Shown piece by piece: positions 24,270 through 33,088 of a stretch of 54,098 nucleotides of DNA. Positions within the stretch are counted from its first letter, which is position 1. Every line of letters begins with the position of its first letter. A model generated the notes under the pieces. It saw only the letters and a program-made list of their open reading frames with translations, had not been told where the DNA came from and did no database searches. A program made the translations under genes and the position numbers. The stretch is from a bacterium. Lineage in GTDB: Bacteria; Patescibacteriota; Saccharimonadia; Saccharimonadales; Saccharimonadaceae. The stretch spans positions 1 through 54,098 of the forward strand of contig JAUIFG010000005.1 in the NCBI GenBank assembly GCA_030429445.1. Reading direction: 5' to 3'.

Positions 24270-24683
24270 ATGAAAAAGTCGAAGAGATCCAAAGAACCAA
24301 TGCTTCTCAGCCATGCCTTTTGGAATGGTTGGTATACCCTCGTCAATGTCTCGACTGGTGACGTCATGCGTGGCATGACCCATCGTGTCAAGGGAGGTTT
24401 TTTACTTCCCGTCATTCGCGTGAACTTTCGATCTGGTGCCGTTATCGGCAACTCCGAGAGCATGCCGGATCTGGACCAGGGCGTCGTTTTTATATCAAAA
24501 ACTGCCGAAAAGAGTGTCAAAAACGGTGTTGCACGAATCTCGTGGTCTATCGTCGACAAACACGGTTTACCGACAGAAAAATGGAGACTGACTCTCCATC
24601 GTGAAAGTCATTGCCCACCTTGGATGGACCCAGATGACCCAATATTGTCCGAGTGGAAGAATCCGAGACGCGAGATACTCTGA
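24270..24683 (+). CDS. Orphan hypothetical protein, 137 aa
   Basis: I do not recognise this protein. It is basic at the N-terminus and strand-rich, with WNGWYTLVNVSTGDVM and VARISWSIVDKHG, and many Trp and Arg residues; no signal peptide. The frame is open through the tRNA, but the promoter at 24202 and the ATG at 24270 (after GGTGG) define the gene. It is a monocistronic cassette with its own terminator at 24690-24750. Confidence 0.6.
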   Translation: MKKSKRSKEPMLLSHAFWNGWYTLVNVSTGDVMRGMTHRVKGGFLLPVIRVNFRSGAVIGNSESMPDLDQGVVFISKTAEKSVKNGVARISWSIVDKHGLPTEKWRLTLHRESHCPPWMDPDDPILSEWKNPRREIL

Positions 24684-24689
24684 CATGAA

Positions 24690-24750
24690 ACCCCCGCCAA
24701 CAAAAGTTGCCCATACAGCACCTTCTATTGGCGGGGGTGCTTTATTTTTT
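24690..24750 (+). terminator. Intrinsic terminator
   Basis: ACCCCCGCCAA (24690-24700) pairs with TTGGCGGGGGT (24728-24738) around a 27-nt loop, followed by GCTTTATTTTTT. It ends the 24270 transcript. Confidence 0.85.
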
Positions 24751-24781
24751 CCGCCATATTATCAAAAAGAGGAATATCCTA

Positions 24782-24813
24782 TATAATAATGCTTGAGCTA
24801 ATTGATATCAATT
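24782..24813 (+). promoter_or_regulatory. -10 box and 14-bp palindrome ahead of the kinase gene
   Basis: TATAAT (24782-24787) is followed by the perfect palindrome AATTGATATCAATT (24800-24813), which would sit just after the transcript start. A candidate operator or early mRNA element. The leader to the start codon is about 100 nt and contains T6 at 24824-24829. Confidence 0.45.
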
Positions 24814-24895
24814 GAGCGACGCCTTTTTTGCGCATGTAGCAGTTGAATAAAGTCAGTTACTCGAGCCTGCAGTCAAGAAAAGGGGAGGCAGACAT

Positions 24896-26932
24896 ATAAA
24901 ATCGCTGACATTGACACCATTTTGGCACCGTCGCATATGCGAAGCGGTTATTTTGCTTGATGTTGTCATTATAGGTTTGTACTTTTGGGTCTCTAGCGTT
25001 GGAACAAGTACTGAATTCACTGTCAGCCTGACCGCCCTTATAATCACTATCACTAGCGTGATAATTGCAGCACTCTCGTTCACCATCATTCCGGAAAAGA
25101 AATATTCTCTTCGTATTATCAGCGCACTCTTTGCTTATACGCTACTTCTTGCCTCAATTGGCCTGTTGATCGCAGAAACGGGCATTTCCAATTCACCATT
25201 CTTGGTGCTATGGATGATTGCTTCCGCCCTTAGCGGTATGTTTGGCCTCTGGGTTATTGTGTTTTTCTTTATGGGATTAACAGGATATGCGGTCTGGACT
25301 GGGCTCGAGGGACTATTAGATGATAGCCTGATCCTCGCCCTAGCGCTCGCTGGTTATCTGCCATTATTTGTGAGCTACTTACTGTGGCACAACAAATCAA
25401 ACAATGAAAAAACGAAAGAACGCGCCTACTACGACCTCGCGAATCAACTGGATCAAGTTGCGTCAAAATCAGATACAGTAATTAACGCCATCAAGGATGG
25501 TGTTATAGCGATCAGCAACCAAGGACTTATTGAACTCATCAATCCAGCAGCTCAGCGATTAGCGGGCTGGAAAAGCCAAGATGCCCTAAAGCTAGACTAC
25601 AAATCAGTGCTCCAGTTGATGTCACGAGATGGCTCAGAAATCGACAAAGCCTCCGACCCTGTGTTCGAAGTTCTAACAACCAATCAGCCGATTAAACGTG
25701 ATGACTTATTACTACAGACAAGCTCGGGAAAAAAAGTAAACATAGGTCTTGTCGTATCTCCAATTGGGCGTATTGGATCTGGTGCAATTATCGTCTTTCA
25801 TGACATCACCAAAGAAAAAGCCGACGAAAGGGCACAAGCTGAATTCATCAGTACCGCTAGTCACGAAATGCGCACACCGGTTGCATCAATCGAAGGCTAC
25901 CTGGGACTTGCGCTCAATCCAGCAACAGCAAAAATCGACGAAAAGGCACGTGGCTTTATCACCAAAGCTCATGAAGCAGTTCAGCACTTAGGCCGACTAT
26001 TCCAGGATTTATTGGATGTCACAAAAGCCGACGATGGACGCCTATCAAATAACCCGAAGGTCGTTGATGTCGTTGATTTCACGCATGACATTGTTGGAGG
26101 TCTCGAGCCTAAGGCACAAGAAAAGAACCTTCATCTCTTTTTCAAGCCAATGACTGATGAAGCGGGGGGTCTAAAAAACCTAGAACCTGCGTATTTTGTC
26201 AACGTAGATAATGATCATTTACGTGAAATTATCGCAAACCTCGTGGAAAACGCAATCAAATACACGAAAGAAGGGGAGATCATCATTGACGTAAACGGTG
26301 ATGACACTCACGTTGTGGTCAGTATTGCCGACAGTGGCATCGGTATCCCAGCCGACGACATCCCGCACTTGTTCCAAAAATTCTACCGCGTAGACAGTAG
26401 TGATACCCGAGAAATTGGCGGTACGGGCTTGGGCCTCTACCTTTGCCGACGCTTAGCTGAGGCAATGGAGGGTCGTATCTGGGTCGAAAGCGAACAAGGC
26501 AAGGGCTCAAAATTCTCGATAGAATTGCCTCGGATTTCTCATACAGAAGCCCAGCAGTTAATCGAAGCAAGTCATGAAAGCGTCCAGCCAAATAATACCT
26601 CGCCCCAAGGCAACAATGCCGAGCAGGACGCCGAAACGAGAAAACGCCAACAAGAGGCACTGGCAACCCCCATTATTATAAACAAGGCCAGATCAACTCC
26701 GCCACCCCCGCCACCGCCAGCTCATTCAAGCCCAATGGCCAAGTCTATAAACCAACCTATAAATAATGTACCGATAGCATCAACACAACCGACACCCAGA
26801 CAATCAGTACCAACACCCCAAGCACCAACCCCGCCATCGAGTACACCTGCCCAGCCCGTTCCCCAACCACAGATAGCCAAAGCACCAGCTACTCGAGAGG
26901 GGAGAAGGTTAAATATTCCAGAAAGAAAATAA
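24896..26932 (+). CDS. Sensor histidine kinase with multi-helix membrane domain and PAS domain
   Basis: About 678 aa. Roughly six membrane helices in the first 165 residues, then a PAS domain (about 190-305), H-box TASHEMRTPVASIEGYL (phospho-His near 323), N-box NLVENAIKY, G-boxes DSGIGIP and GTGLGLYLCRRL, and a disordered Pro/Gln-rich tail of about 130 residues. The only strong ribosome site, GGGGAGG (24882-24888), is seven bases before an ATA codon at 24896. The first usual start (TTG 24911) is 22 nt away. I therefore place the start at ATA, with TTG 24911 as the alternative. It is paired with the 26986 receiver. Confidence 0.88.
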   Translation: MKSLTLTPFWHRRICEAVILLDVVIIGLYFWVSSVGTSTEFTVSLTALIITITSVIIAALSFTIIPEKKYSLRIISALFAYTLLLASIGLLIAETGISNSPFLVLWMIASALSGMFGLWVIVFFFMGLTGYAVWTGLEGLLDDSLILALALAGYLPLFVSYLLWHNKSNNEKTKERAYYDLANQLDQVASKSDTVINAIKDGVIAISNQGLIELINPAAQRLAGWKSQDALKLDYKSVLQLMSRDGSEIDKASDPVFEVLTTNQPIKRDDLLLQTSSGKKVNIGLVVSPIGRIGSGAIIVFHDITKEKADERAQAEFISTASHEMRTPVASIEGYLGLALNPATAKIDEKARGFITKAHEAVQHLGRLFQDLLDVTKADDGRLSNNPKVVDVVDFTHDIVGGLEPKAQEKNLHLFFKPMTDEAGGLKNLEPAYFVNVDNDHLREIIANLVENAIKYTKEGEIIIDVNGDDTHVVVSIADSGIGIPADDIPHLFQKFYRVDSSDTREIGGTGLGLYLCRRLAEAMEGRIWVESEQGKGSKFSIELPRISHTEAQQLIEASHESVQPNNTSPQGNNAEQDAETRKRQQEALATPIIINKARSTPPPPPPPAHSSPMAKSINQPINNVPIASTQPTPRQSVPTPQAPTPPSSTPAQPVPQPQIAKAPATREGRRLNIPERK

Positions 26933-26985
26933 AAAACGTAAGAGGTATAGTAATTTTGTTGATGCTTTAGTAGAATGGAGGAGAT

Positions 26986-28038
26986 ATGACAAAAATATTA
27001 TTAGTCGAAGATGATAAAAGCTTGCGCGAGATTTATGGCGTCCGCCTGCTTGCAGAAGGATACGACATTGTTTCTGCCGGTGACGGCGAAGAAGCCCTCG
27101 CGATGGCAATCAAAGAAAAACCACAATTAATAGTAAGTGACGTAATGATGCCGAAAATCAGCGGTTTTGATATGCTGGATATTTTGCGCAGTACAACAGA
27201 AACCCGCGACATAAAAGTTATTATGATGACAGCATTATCGAGTGATGATCAGCGTGCCCGTGGCGAACAGCTCGGAGCCGATAAGTACCTCGTTAAATCT
27301 CAAGTCGGCATCGAGGATGTTGTTCGAACCGTTCATGAGACGCTTAGCGATAGCGCTGGTGGCGTAAAAAACAACACGTCCGGTAGTGACGCAGACAAAG
27401 ACAAACCCTCGGATTCAGGCGAAAACAAAGCCGAACAAAAGGATGGTGATACACCCGACAACCAGGCACCTTCTTCAGCTAACGCCGAAGATAATCCTGC
27501 CAATGAGACAGCATCAACTGATGATAATTCTAATAATACCAATAGCACTTCCGTTAGCGACACACCAGCTGATACAATAGACAACACCGGCAGTTCTGAA
27601 AATACCGATAATGCAAAGGAGGGGTCCAACATGCCACCAGCAGGCGACGACACGGCGCCAACAGCTACAACAGACAGTAGCGATTCCGTGACATCAGTAA
27701 CGGGTAATGAGGATCCAGGTCCATTACCGCCTCAGCCCACAGAAATGGAAAGTACGTTGCCAGAACCAACTGCACCATTTTCATCACCAAGACCAACTAA
27801 TTTAGGAGAAAATGCTATGAATCCAACAGACTCAACAAACCCAGTATCAGATAACGGTGGCGCACCCGTACCACCAGCAGGCGACAGTGGTGTACCGCCA
27901 GTAACGCCACCAGTTGAACCACCGGCTGTTCCACCAGTACCAGAAGCTCCAGCGCCTGAGGCTCCAGTACCACCGGCACCTGAAGCTCCCGGCGAGCAAC
28001 AGCCACCAGCCGCTCCACCAGTACCACCAGCAGTCTAA
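26986..28038 (+). CDS. Receiver domain with long Thr/Asp-rich and Pro-rich tail
   Basis: A 350-aa protein. Residues 1-122 are a receiver domain (Asp9/Asp10, phospho-Asp52 in IVSDVMMP, Lys in YLVKSQ). The remainder is disordered: acidic Asn/Asp/Ser/Thr repeats to about residue 215, then Pro/Ala/Glu repeats (PPVPEAPAPEAPVPP-like). No DNA-binding domain. GGAGGAG precedes the ATG. Two further strong ribosome sites with in-frame ATGs lie inside the tail. It follows the second sensor kinase by 53 nt. Confidence 0.88.
   Translation: MTKILLVEDDKSLREIYGVRLLAEGYDIVSAGDGEEALAMAIKEKPQLIVSDVMMPKISGFDMLDILRSTTETRDIKVIMMTALSSDDQRARGEQLGADKYLVKSQVGIEDVVRTVHETLSDSAGGVKNNTSGSDADKDKPSDSGENKAEQKDGDTPDNQAPSSANAEDNPANETASTDDNSNNTNSTSVSDTPADTIDNTGSSENTDNAKEGSNMPPAGDDTAPTATTDSSDSVTSVTGNEDPGPLPPQPTEMESTLPEPTAPFSSPRPTNLGENAMNPTDSTNPVSDNGGAPVPPAGDSGVPPVTPPVEPPAVPPVPEAPAPEAPVPPAPEAPGEQQPPAAPPVPPAV
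27615..27633 (+). promoter_or_regulatory. Internal ribosome site and in-frame ATG (residue 216)
   Basis: AAAGGAGGGG (27615-27624) lies six bases before an ATG at 27631 that is in frame with the receiver gene. This would yield a separate 135-aa tail protein beginning MPPAGDD. Confidence 0.55.
27804..27819 (+). promoter_or_regulatory. Second internal ribosome site and in-frame ATG (residue 278)
   Basis: AGGAGA (27804-27809) lies seven bases before an in-frame ATG at 27817. This would yield a 73-aa proline-rich peptide beginning MNPTDSTN. Confidence 0.5.
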
Positions 28039-28063
28039 ACAGATTATGTTATCATATACCTAA

Positions 28064-28756
28064 ATGCGTGGAGATAACGAATCGATTCGATTGAACAAAT
28101 ATCTCGCACTTCACGCCGGTATATCCCGGCGTGAAGCTGACGAGTTTGTTTTACGTGGCAGGGTAACTGTTAACGGAAAAACTGCTGTTAACGGAATGCA
28201 GGTGTCACCAAGTGATGCCGTTTTTTTGGATGATGAACCTTTAAGCAAAACAACTAAACTTATTTATGTAATGCTCAATAAGCCCATCGGGTATGTTTGC
28301 TCTCGACGCGCACAGGGTGACAATCAAACAATCTACGATTTACTGTCAACAAGATATCACTCTCTCAAATCTGTAGGTAGACTTGATCGCGATAGTAGCG
28401 GTCTCATACTAATGACAAATGATGGGGACTTTGCGCACCAAATGACCCATCCTAGCTTTTCAAAGACAAAGATCTATGATGTCATTCTCGATAAAACCCT
28501 AGGACCCCTGCACCAACAAATGATTGGTGATATTGGCATCAATCTGGATGATGGTAAAAGCCAACTTGGCCTCGAATGTATGAGCGACGACCGAAAGGAA
28601 TGGAGAATAACAATGAGCGAAGGCCGCAATCGACAAATTCGTCGCACATTCAGCGCTCTTGGATATACGGTGTCAAAACTACATCGCACCAATTTTGGGC
28701 CGTATACCCTCGGTAATCTCGCACCTGGCGAGATTAAAACTGTCCAAAAACTATAA
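28064..28756 (+). CDS. 16S/23S rRNA pseudouridine synthase (RsuA/RluB family)
   Basis: A 230-aa RNA-modifying enzyme. An N-terminal S4 domain (IRLNKYLALHAGISRREADEFV, about 8-55) is followed by the RsuA-type catalytic domain with LNKPIGYVCS and GRLDRDSSGLILMTNDGD (catalytic Asp108). The family converts specific uridines to pseudouridine in rRNA; the exact site cannot be told. TGT-TATCAT (28047-28055) lies 8 nt before the ATG, predicting a leaderless transcript. Confidence 0.93.
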   Translation: MRGDNESIRLNKYLALHAGISRREADEFVLRGRVTVNGKTAVNGMQVSPSDAVFLDDEPLSKTTKLIYVMLNKPIGYVCSRRAQGDNQTIYDLLSTRYHSLKSVGRLDRDSSGLILMTNDGDFAHQMTHPSFSKTKIYDVILDKTLGPLHQQMIGDIGINLDDGKSQLGLECMSDDRKEWRITMSEGRNRQIRRTFSALGYTVSKLHRTNFGPYTLGNLAPGEIKTVQKL

Positions 28757-28793
28757 GTGCTTTTGCTAAAACAAGAGTATACTTACTCCATCA

Positions 28794-30038
28794 ATGTCGA
28801 AAGAATTGATGGCAAAAAAGGAGGAAAGACGCGGACCAGGCTGGATAGCTCGAACTATCGGCGCCGTCGGCATCGCGGCAGTGCTCCTTGCGCCATCATC
28901 CGATTCTAGCAAATACTCAAATCTCTCTCTGGAAACAACTGAACCGGCACCTTCCGGAGCAATGAGCGATCACATATATAAAGAGGAGGACCCCGGACCA
29001 ACACCGGAGGTTACTATAAAAATCAATCAGCCACCACCGCCAGAACGAATTCCTGGCCGACCATACAGAGACACAGGTCTCGACACTCAGCCATGCAAAG
29101 ATTTCTACGTTTGCGGAACTGATCTAGGTGTACCTGTTGAATTATCCGATGGCAGAATCGCATATTTCTTCGGAGATACATTCGGTGTCTCTGGGCCACA
29201 CCTTGAAACACCACCGGGAGTGGACATGTACCGCCCACAAGCAATGCTGATATCTGACATGACACCTAAAGAGGGTCAGCCTCTCATTTTCGACAGCGCA
29301 GGAGGACTCGAGGGTAAGGGTGTCGCACCAGACTTATTTGGATATAAACGCACTATCACCGATGGCGTTAACACGAAAGATAATGAGCTTGTTGTCTCAT
29401 TCCAGCAAAACATCCAGGGCGGAGAGCCCTACTGGCGGACAGATGCCGCTGGTCTAGCATGGAGTGAAGACAACGGCAATAACTTCGAAGTAAAGGAAGT
29501 TCTATGGAAAAATAACGAGACCAATACCGACCCTTACCAGATGTGGTCTATGCAACGTGACGGGGATTGGGTATATATCGTATCGACTCGAGCTGGCAGA
29601 CAACCAGGACCAATGATGCTCTTTCGAGTACCCATAGATGGAATGCTAGAAAAAGACGCGTACACTTACTGGAACGGTTCTGACTGGGGTGAACAAGATG
29701 ATGCACAACCAATACTCGAAGGACATTTTGGGGAACCTTCACTTCGAAAACTTTCCGATGGCACCTGGATGCTTGGCTATGCCGACTACTCAAAATTACC
29801 AAAAATCGTCACCCAGACTCTAGTAGATTCCGAAACGGGGCCCCAAGGAAAATGGTCCAAGCCAAAAACTCAAGTAACATGGCACCAGATGGAATTTTTG
29901 TATGGCGGCTATATTCATCCACGCTCAACCAAAGATAATGTGATAATGATGGTGTCATCGTGGAAGCGAATCGATAACGACACCGAGAACGGCGAACTCG
30001 TATGGTACTACGTGGGTCACCATATCGGAACAGTCTAG
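28794..30038 (+). CDS. DUF4185-like protein (copy 1)
   Basis: A 414-aa protein. The N-terminus (basic, then GWIARTIGAVGIAAVLLAP, about 16-35) looks like an uncleaved anchor or a signal peptide. After a Pro-rich linker comes a DUF4185-like propeller: CKDFYVCGTDLGVPV, YFFGDTFGV, AGLAWSEDNG, MWSMQRDGDWVYIVSTRAGR and FGEPSLRKLSDGTWML. Such domains occur in secreted, glycan-related proteins, but activity is unproven. TATACT (28778-28783) lies 10 nt before the ATG. It is a tandem paralog of the next gene. Confidence 0.75.
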   Translation: MSKELMAKKEERRGPGWIARTIGAVGIAAVLLAPSSDSSKYSNLSLETTEPAPSGAMSDHIYKEEDPGPTPEVTIKINQPPPPERIPGRPYRDTGLDTQPCKDFYVCGTDLGVPVELSDGRIAYFFGDTFGVSGPHLETPPGVDMYRPQAMLISDMTPKEGQPLIFDSAGGLEGKGVAPDLFGYKRTITDGVNTKDNELVVSFQQNIQGGEPYWRTDAAGLAWSEDNGNNFEVKEVLWKNNETNTDPYQMWSMQRDGDWVYIVSTRAGRQPGPMMLFRVPIDGMLEKDAYTYWNGSDWGEQDDAQPILEGHFGEPSLRKLSDGTWMLGYADYSKLPKIVTQTLVDSETGPQGKWSKPKTQVTWHQMEFLYGGYIHPRSTKDNVIMMVSSWKRIDNDTENGELVWYYVGHHIGTV

Positions 30039-30138
30039 CTTCTAGGTGATGGCCAGCTTATTTGCAATATACCCACTAAATATGTTTTAATATACTTATA
30101 CTACAGTGTAGTCGTGTATTTACAAGGAAGTAGGAGCT

Positions 30139-31308
30139 ATGTATCGAATACTCGTACTTGTCATTACCGTACTGGTGATGGTAGGGTGTGGGTCGACGAT
30201 ACACCCACAAACCCACACTCCCGAGCCCCCCACCAAACAAGCCATTGTGTCATCGCCAGAGCCTGCAGTTGAGATTCAACGAGTAACAGGTGTGGATCTA
30301 GAACCCTGTTGGCGTTGGCGCGTCTGCGGAACCGACCTAGCTATCCCATTTAAACGTGTGGATGGCAGCACTGCATTTCTGTTTGGTGATACGTTCGCCA
30401 TCGCAGATCCGGCGCAGCAGGTTGGAACCGATGGTTGGCGCTCACCGGTAATGTTGTTCTCGGACATCATTCCAGGAGGCAAAGAACCGTTTGCCTTTAC
30501 TGGCGCAGCAAATGTCAGTCATTTTGGTGCGGAAAGATTCATGGATAACCGATGGCAAACTGGTGAAGAATTCACGGTCATCCCAACTGACGGCATCAGT
30601 TTCGCTGAAACTGGCGACACCATTGTGTCATACATGAGCGTCCGTAGCTGGAATGATACGGGAATCGCCGGCTGGCAAACTAACAGCGCCGGGTTGGCAT
30701 GGAGTCACGATGGCCAGTACTTCGAACGAATCGGACCCATTTGGCAAAACAATGCCGATAACACAAATCCGTTTCAGATGTGGTCTATGCAACGTGACGG
30801 GGATTGGGTATATATCGTGTCGACTCGAGCTGGCAGGCAAGAAGGGCCAATGATGTTGATGCGCGTGCCATGGAATCGTATGCTCGAGCCAAATGCATAC
30901 GAGTGTCTCGGCAACGATAGCATAGAAAACCAATGCATTCCCATGTCGTATGGTACGGGCCGCCATGAACGTCCACTCAAAGGTCGATTTGGCGAACCAT
31001 CCTTGCGCAAACTGACAGATGCGACTGGCCGTGATGTTTGGGTTTTGAGTTATCTTGAACAGCACACAAATCGATATAGTGGTTCAGTAACTTGGCAGAT
31101 TGTCACCCGCACAACATCAGCTATCGGCAAGCCGTGGAGCAGAGCTAAAGTACAGATAACGGAAAGAGATTTTCCACGCCTATACGGAGGCTCCCTACAT
31201 CCGGACAGCACCCCCGATAATTTGATATTTATGGTATCAACTTGGAGGGACAAATCACCAGAATTCGATCAACGTTACGACGTGACCATTTTTCAAGGAT
31301 CAGTCTAG
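30139..31308 (+). CDS. DUF4185-like lipoprotein (copy 2)
   Basis: A 389-aa paralog of the preceding gene, but with a lipoprotein signal: hydrophobic 4-14 and lipobox VMVGCGS (lipidated Cys17). The domain repeats the same signatures (CWRWRVCGTDLAIPF, FLFGDTFAI, AGLAWSHDGQ, MWSMQRDGDWVYIVSTRAGR, FGEPSLRKLTD). ATG 30139 has AAGGAAGTAGGAG-type sequence upstream. The 66-nt stretch encoding MWSMQRDGDWVYIVSTRAG is almost identical to copy 1, although the rest has diverged. Ends in a good terminator. Confidence 0.8.
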   Translation: MYRILVLVITVLVMVGCGSTIHPQTHTPEPPTKQAIVSSPEPAVEIQRVTGVDLEPCWRWRVCGTDLAIPFKRVDGSTAFLFGDTFAIADPAQQVGTDGWRSPVMLFSDIIPGGKEPFAFTGAANVSHFGAERFMDNRWQTGEEFTVIPTDGISFAETGDTIVSYMSVRSWNDTGIAGWQTNSAGLAWSHDGQYFERIGPIWQNNADNTNPFQMWSMQRDGDWVYIVSTRAGRQEGPMMLMRVPWNRMLEPNAYECLGNDSIENQCIPMSYGTGRHERPLKGRFGEPSLRKLTDATGRDVWVLSYLEQHTNRYSGSVTWQIVTRTTSAIGKPWSRAKVQITERDFPRLYGGSLHPDSTPDNLIFMVSTWRDKSPEFDQRYDVTIFQGSV

Positions 31309-31326
31309 CAATAGAATTCACCACCC

Positions 31327-31366
31327 AGCCCGGGACGACACCATGTCTCCCGGGCTCAATTTTTGC
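31327..31366 (+). terminator. Intrinsic terminator
   Basis: AGCCCGGGA (31327-31335) pairs with TCCCGGGCT (31348-31356), then CAATTTTTG. It ends the DUF4185 genes. Confidence 0.85.
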
Positions 31367-31446
31367 CCCATCAAGAAAATAACTAGCTATAATAAAAAAT
31401 ATAACTATTGTCAATAGTTTCTACCTCTGTTATAATAGCGGTAGAT

Positions 31447-32835
31447 ATGGCATCACAATTACCAACAGTTGCAATCATCGGTCAAGCGAACGTCGGCAAG
31501 AGTTCGCTGTTTAACCGTATGGTTCGGACCCAACAAGCAATTGTTGCCCGTGAAGCTGGCACAACCCGTGATAGCGTACTAGGTAAAGTAGAGTACCGAG
31601 ACCATCATTTTTGGCTGGTAGACACGGCCGGACTCAAATCTGCCGAAGATGAATTTGAAGCAACAATCCAAGAACAAATTATCGAAGCAACCGAGGTGGC
31701 CGATGTTATCTTGGTCGTCGTTGATAGCACGCAATATGCAAGTGATAGCGATCGAAACATTGCCAAAAAGGCTCTGCGTAGCAAAAAACCTGTTATCCTC
31801 ATCACGAACAAAGCAGACCTAAAAGAAAGCTTGCCCGATAATGAGTTTAAACGACTCGGTATTAAATCAGTTATTCGAACCAGTGCCGAGCATAATAGTG
31901 GTGTTGTTGATGTACTAAACGAAATTGTTACCAACATTCCCGCCCAGACCGAACGACCAGTTGATAATGTCCTGCGAATCGCTCTTATCGGCCGTCCAAA
32001 CGTTGGCAAATCTCATCTATTCAACACGCTCGCAGGTAAACAACAGGCGATTGTTGCGAATGTTGCCGGCACAACTCGTGACATCAATCGTGTTCGTGTT
32101 CGCTATCAAAAAAGAGATATTGAATTGCTAGATACAGCCGGAATTCGCAAACAGGGAAAGCAAGAAGTAGGAATCGAGAAATTTAGTGTCCTGCGCACCC
32201 TGCAGGCAATTGAACAATCAGATATTTGCTTCTTGTTGATGGACGTAAACGAGCTAAACACACAGTTAGATCAACGCCTAGCTGGCATTATTGACGAGGC
32301 AGGGAAGGGTTTGGTCATCGTTGTGAGTAAGTGGGACTCTGTCGAAGGGAAGGATGCATTCACGCGTGACGCCTTAGCTCCAAAGATTGCGCGTACTTTC
32401 AAATTTACTCCTTGGGCGCCTCTCATATTCACATCGTCTATTACTGGTCAAAACGTCACACAATTATTCAAACTCGCAATCGACATTGAATCACGTCGCG
32501 AACAAGAAACGAAAACTCGTGTACTCAATGATTTACTGCAACAAGCGGTTCAATCACACCCACCAGCTGGCCTCAAAAACACTCATCCAAAACTCCGCTA
32601 TATCGTCCAAACTGACACAACGCCACCCTGGTTTGTCATTCATGGTAGCAATCTAAAGTTTGTCCATTGGTCATACAAACGCTACCTCGAACGCGCTTTA
32701 CGCGAAAAATATGATTACTCGGGAACACCGATAAAGTTCAGCTTTATTGACGAAAAACAGGTAAAAAACAACAAGCAACGGATTGCACAGGGCAAAGAAC
32801 CCGTTACAAAAGCTACGAAAAAAGTAAACCCCTAG
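31447..32835 (+). CDS. der: GTPase Der (EngA)
   Basis: Ribosome-assembly GTPase for the 50S subunit; 463 aa. It has two tandem GTPase domains with P-loops GQANVGKSS (12-20) and GRPNVGKSH (181-189), NKAD and SKWD specificity motifs, and a C-terminal KH-like domain. The second P-loop ends in His where Ser/Thr is usual (GKSHLF). The basic tail KVKNNKQRIAQGKEP is present. ATG 31447 matches the family start, 10 nt after TGT-TATAAT (31428-31436); upstream in-frame codons would lie outside that transcript. Confidence 0.95.
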   Translation: MASQLPTVAIIGQANVGKSSLFNRMVRTQQAIVAREAGTTRDSVLGKVEYRDHHFWLVDTAGLKSAEDEFEATIQEQIIEATEVADVILVVVDSTQYASDSDRNIAKKALRSKKPVILITNKADLKESLPDNEFKRLGIKSVIRTSAEHNSGVVDVLNEIVTNIPAQTERPVDNVLRIALIGRPNVGKSHLFNTLAGKQQAIVANVAGTTRDINRVRVRYQKRDIELLDTAGIRKQGKQEVGIEKFSVLRTLQAIEQSDICFLLMDVNELNTQLDQRLAGIIDEAGKGLVIVVSKWDSVEGKDAFTRDALAPKIARTFKFTPWAPLIFTSSITGQNVTQLFKLAIDIESRREQETKTRVLNDLLQQAVQSHPPAGLKNTHPKLRYIVQTDTTPPWFVIHGSNLKFVHWSYKRYLERALREKYDYSGTPIKFSFIDEKQVKNNKQRIAQGKEPVTKATKKVNP

Positions 32836-32869
32836 ACAGTGAATCGGAATATCCGATTATGCCTAGGGG
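32829..32869. terminator. Nested hairpin at the 3' ends of der and the 43-aa gene
   Basis: Outer arms CCCCTAG (32829-32835) and CTAGGGG (32863-32869) enclose a perfect inner hairpin AATCGGA/TCCGATT (32842-32848, 32852-32858). The der stop codon is inside the 5' arm. Probably a bidirectional terminator without a strong T-run. Confidence 0.6.
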
Positions 32870-32877
32870 CGCTGAAC

Positions 32878-33009
32878 TTATAGCCAAAGAAACCAGCCAA
32901 ACAATGGTGCGACGGAGCCAAATATGACTATCCCTGTCGAAAAAATGACAAGCGTCACCACGAGCATCACCATGAGTGAAATGCTCAATCGCTTGAAAAG
33001 CTCCATCAT
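32878..33009 (-). CDS. Small membrane protein, 43 aa
   Basis: A 43-residue protein (first ATG 33009, second 33006). It has a short basic start MELFKRLS and one or two hydrophobic segments (about 9-30 and 33-43), rich in Val, Leu and Phe. AGAGGAA lies just upstream and better suits the second ATG. Promoter TTGATT-17-TATAAT (33045-33073) gives a leader of about 30 nt. Function unknown; it resembles the other small membrane cassettes here. Confidence 0.6.
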   Translation of the reverse strand: MMELFKRLSISLMVMLVVTLVIFSTGIVIFGSVAPLFGWFLWL

Positions 33010-33044
33010 AGATTCCTCTCGTAAGGTACGGTCAGTTCGTAAGA

Positions 33045-33073
33045 ATTATATCAAAACATAAAATATAAATCAA
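33045..33073 (-). promoter_or_regulatory. Promoter of the 43-aa gene
   Basis: On the minus strand, TTGATT (33068-33073), a 17-nt spacer and TATAAT (33045-33050). Confidence 0.7.
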
Positions 33074-33088
33074 TGCAAGCTACTAAAT

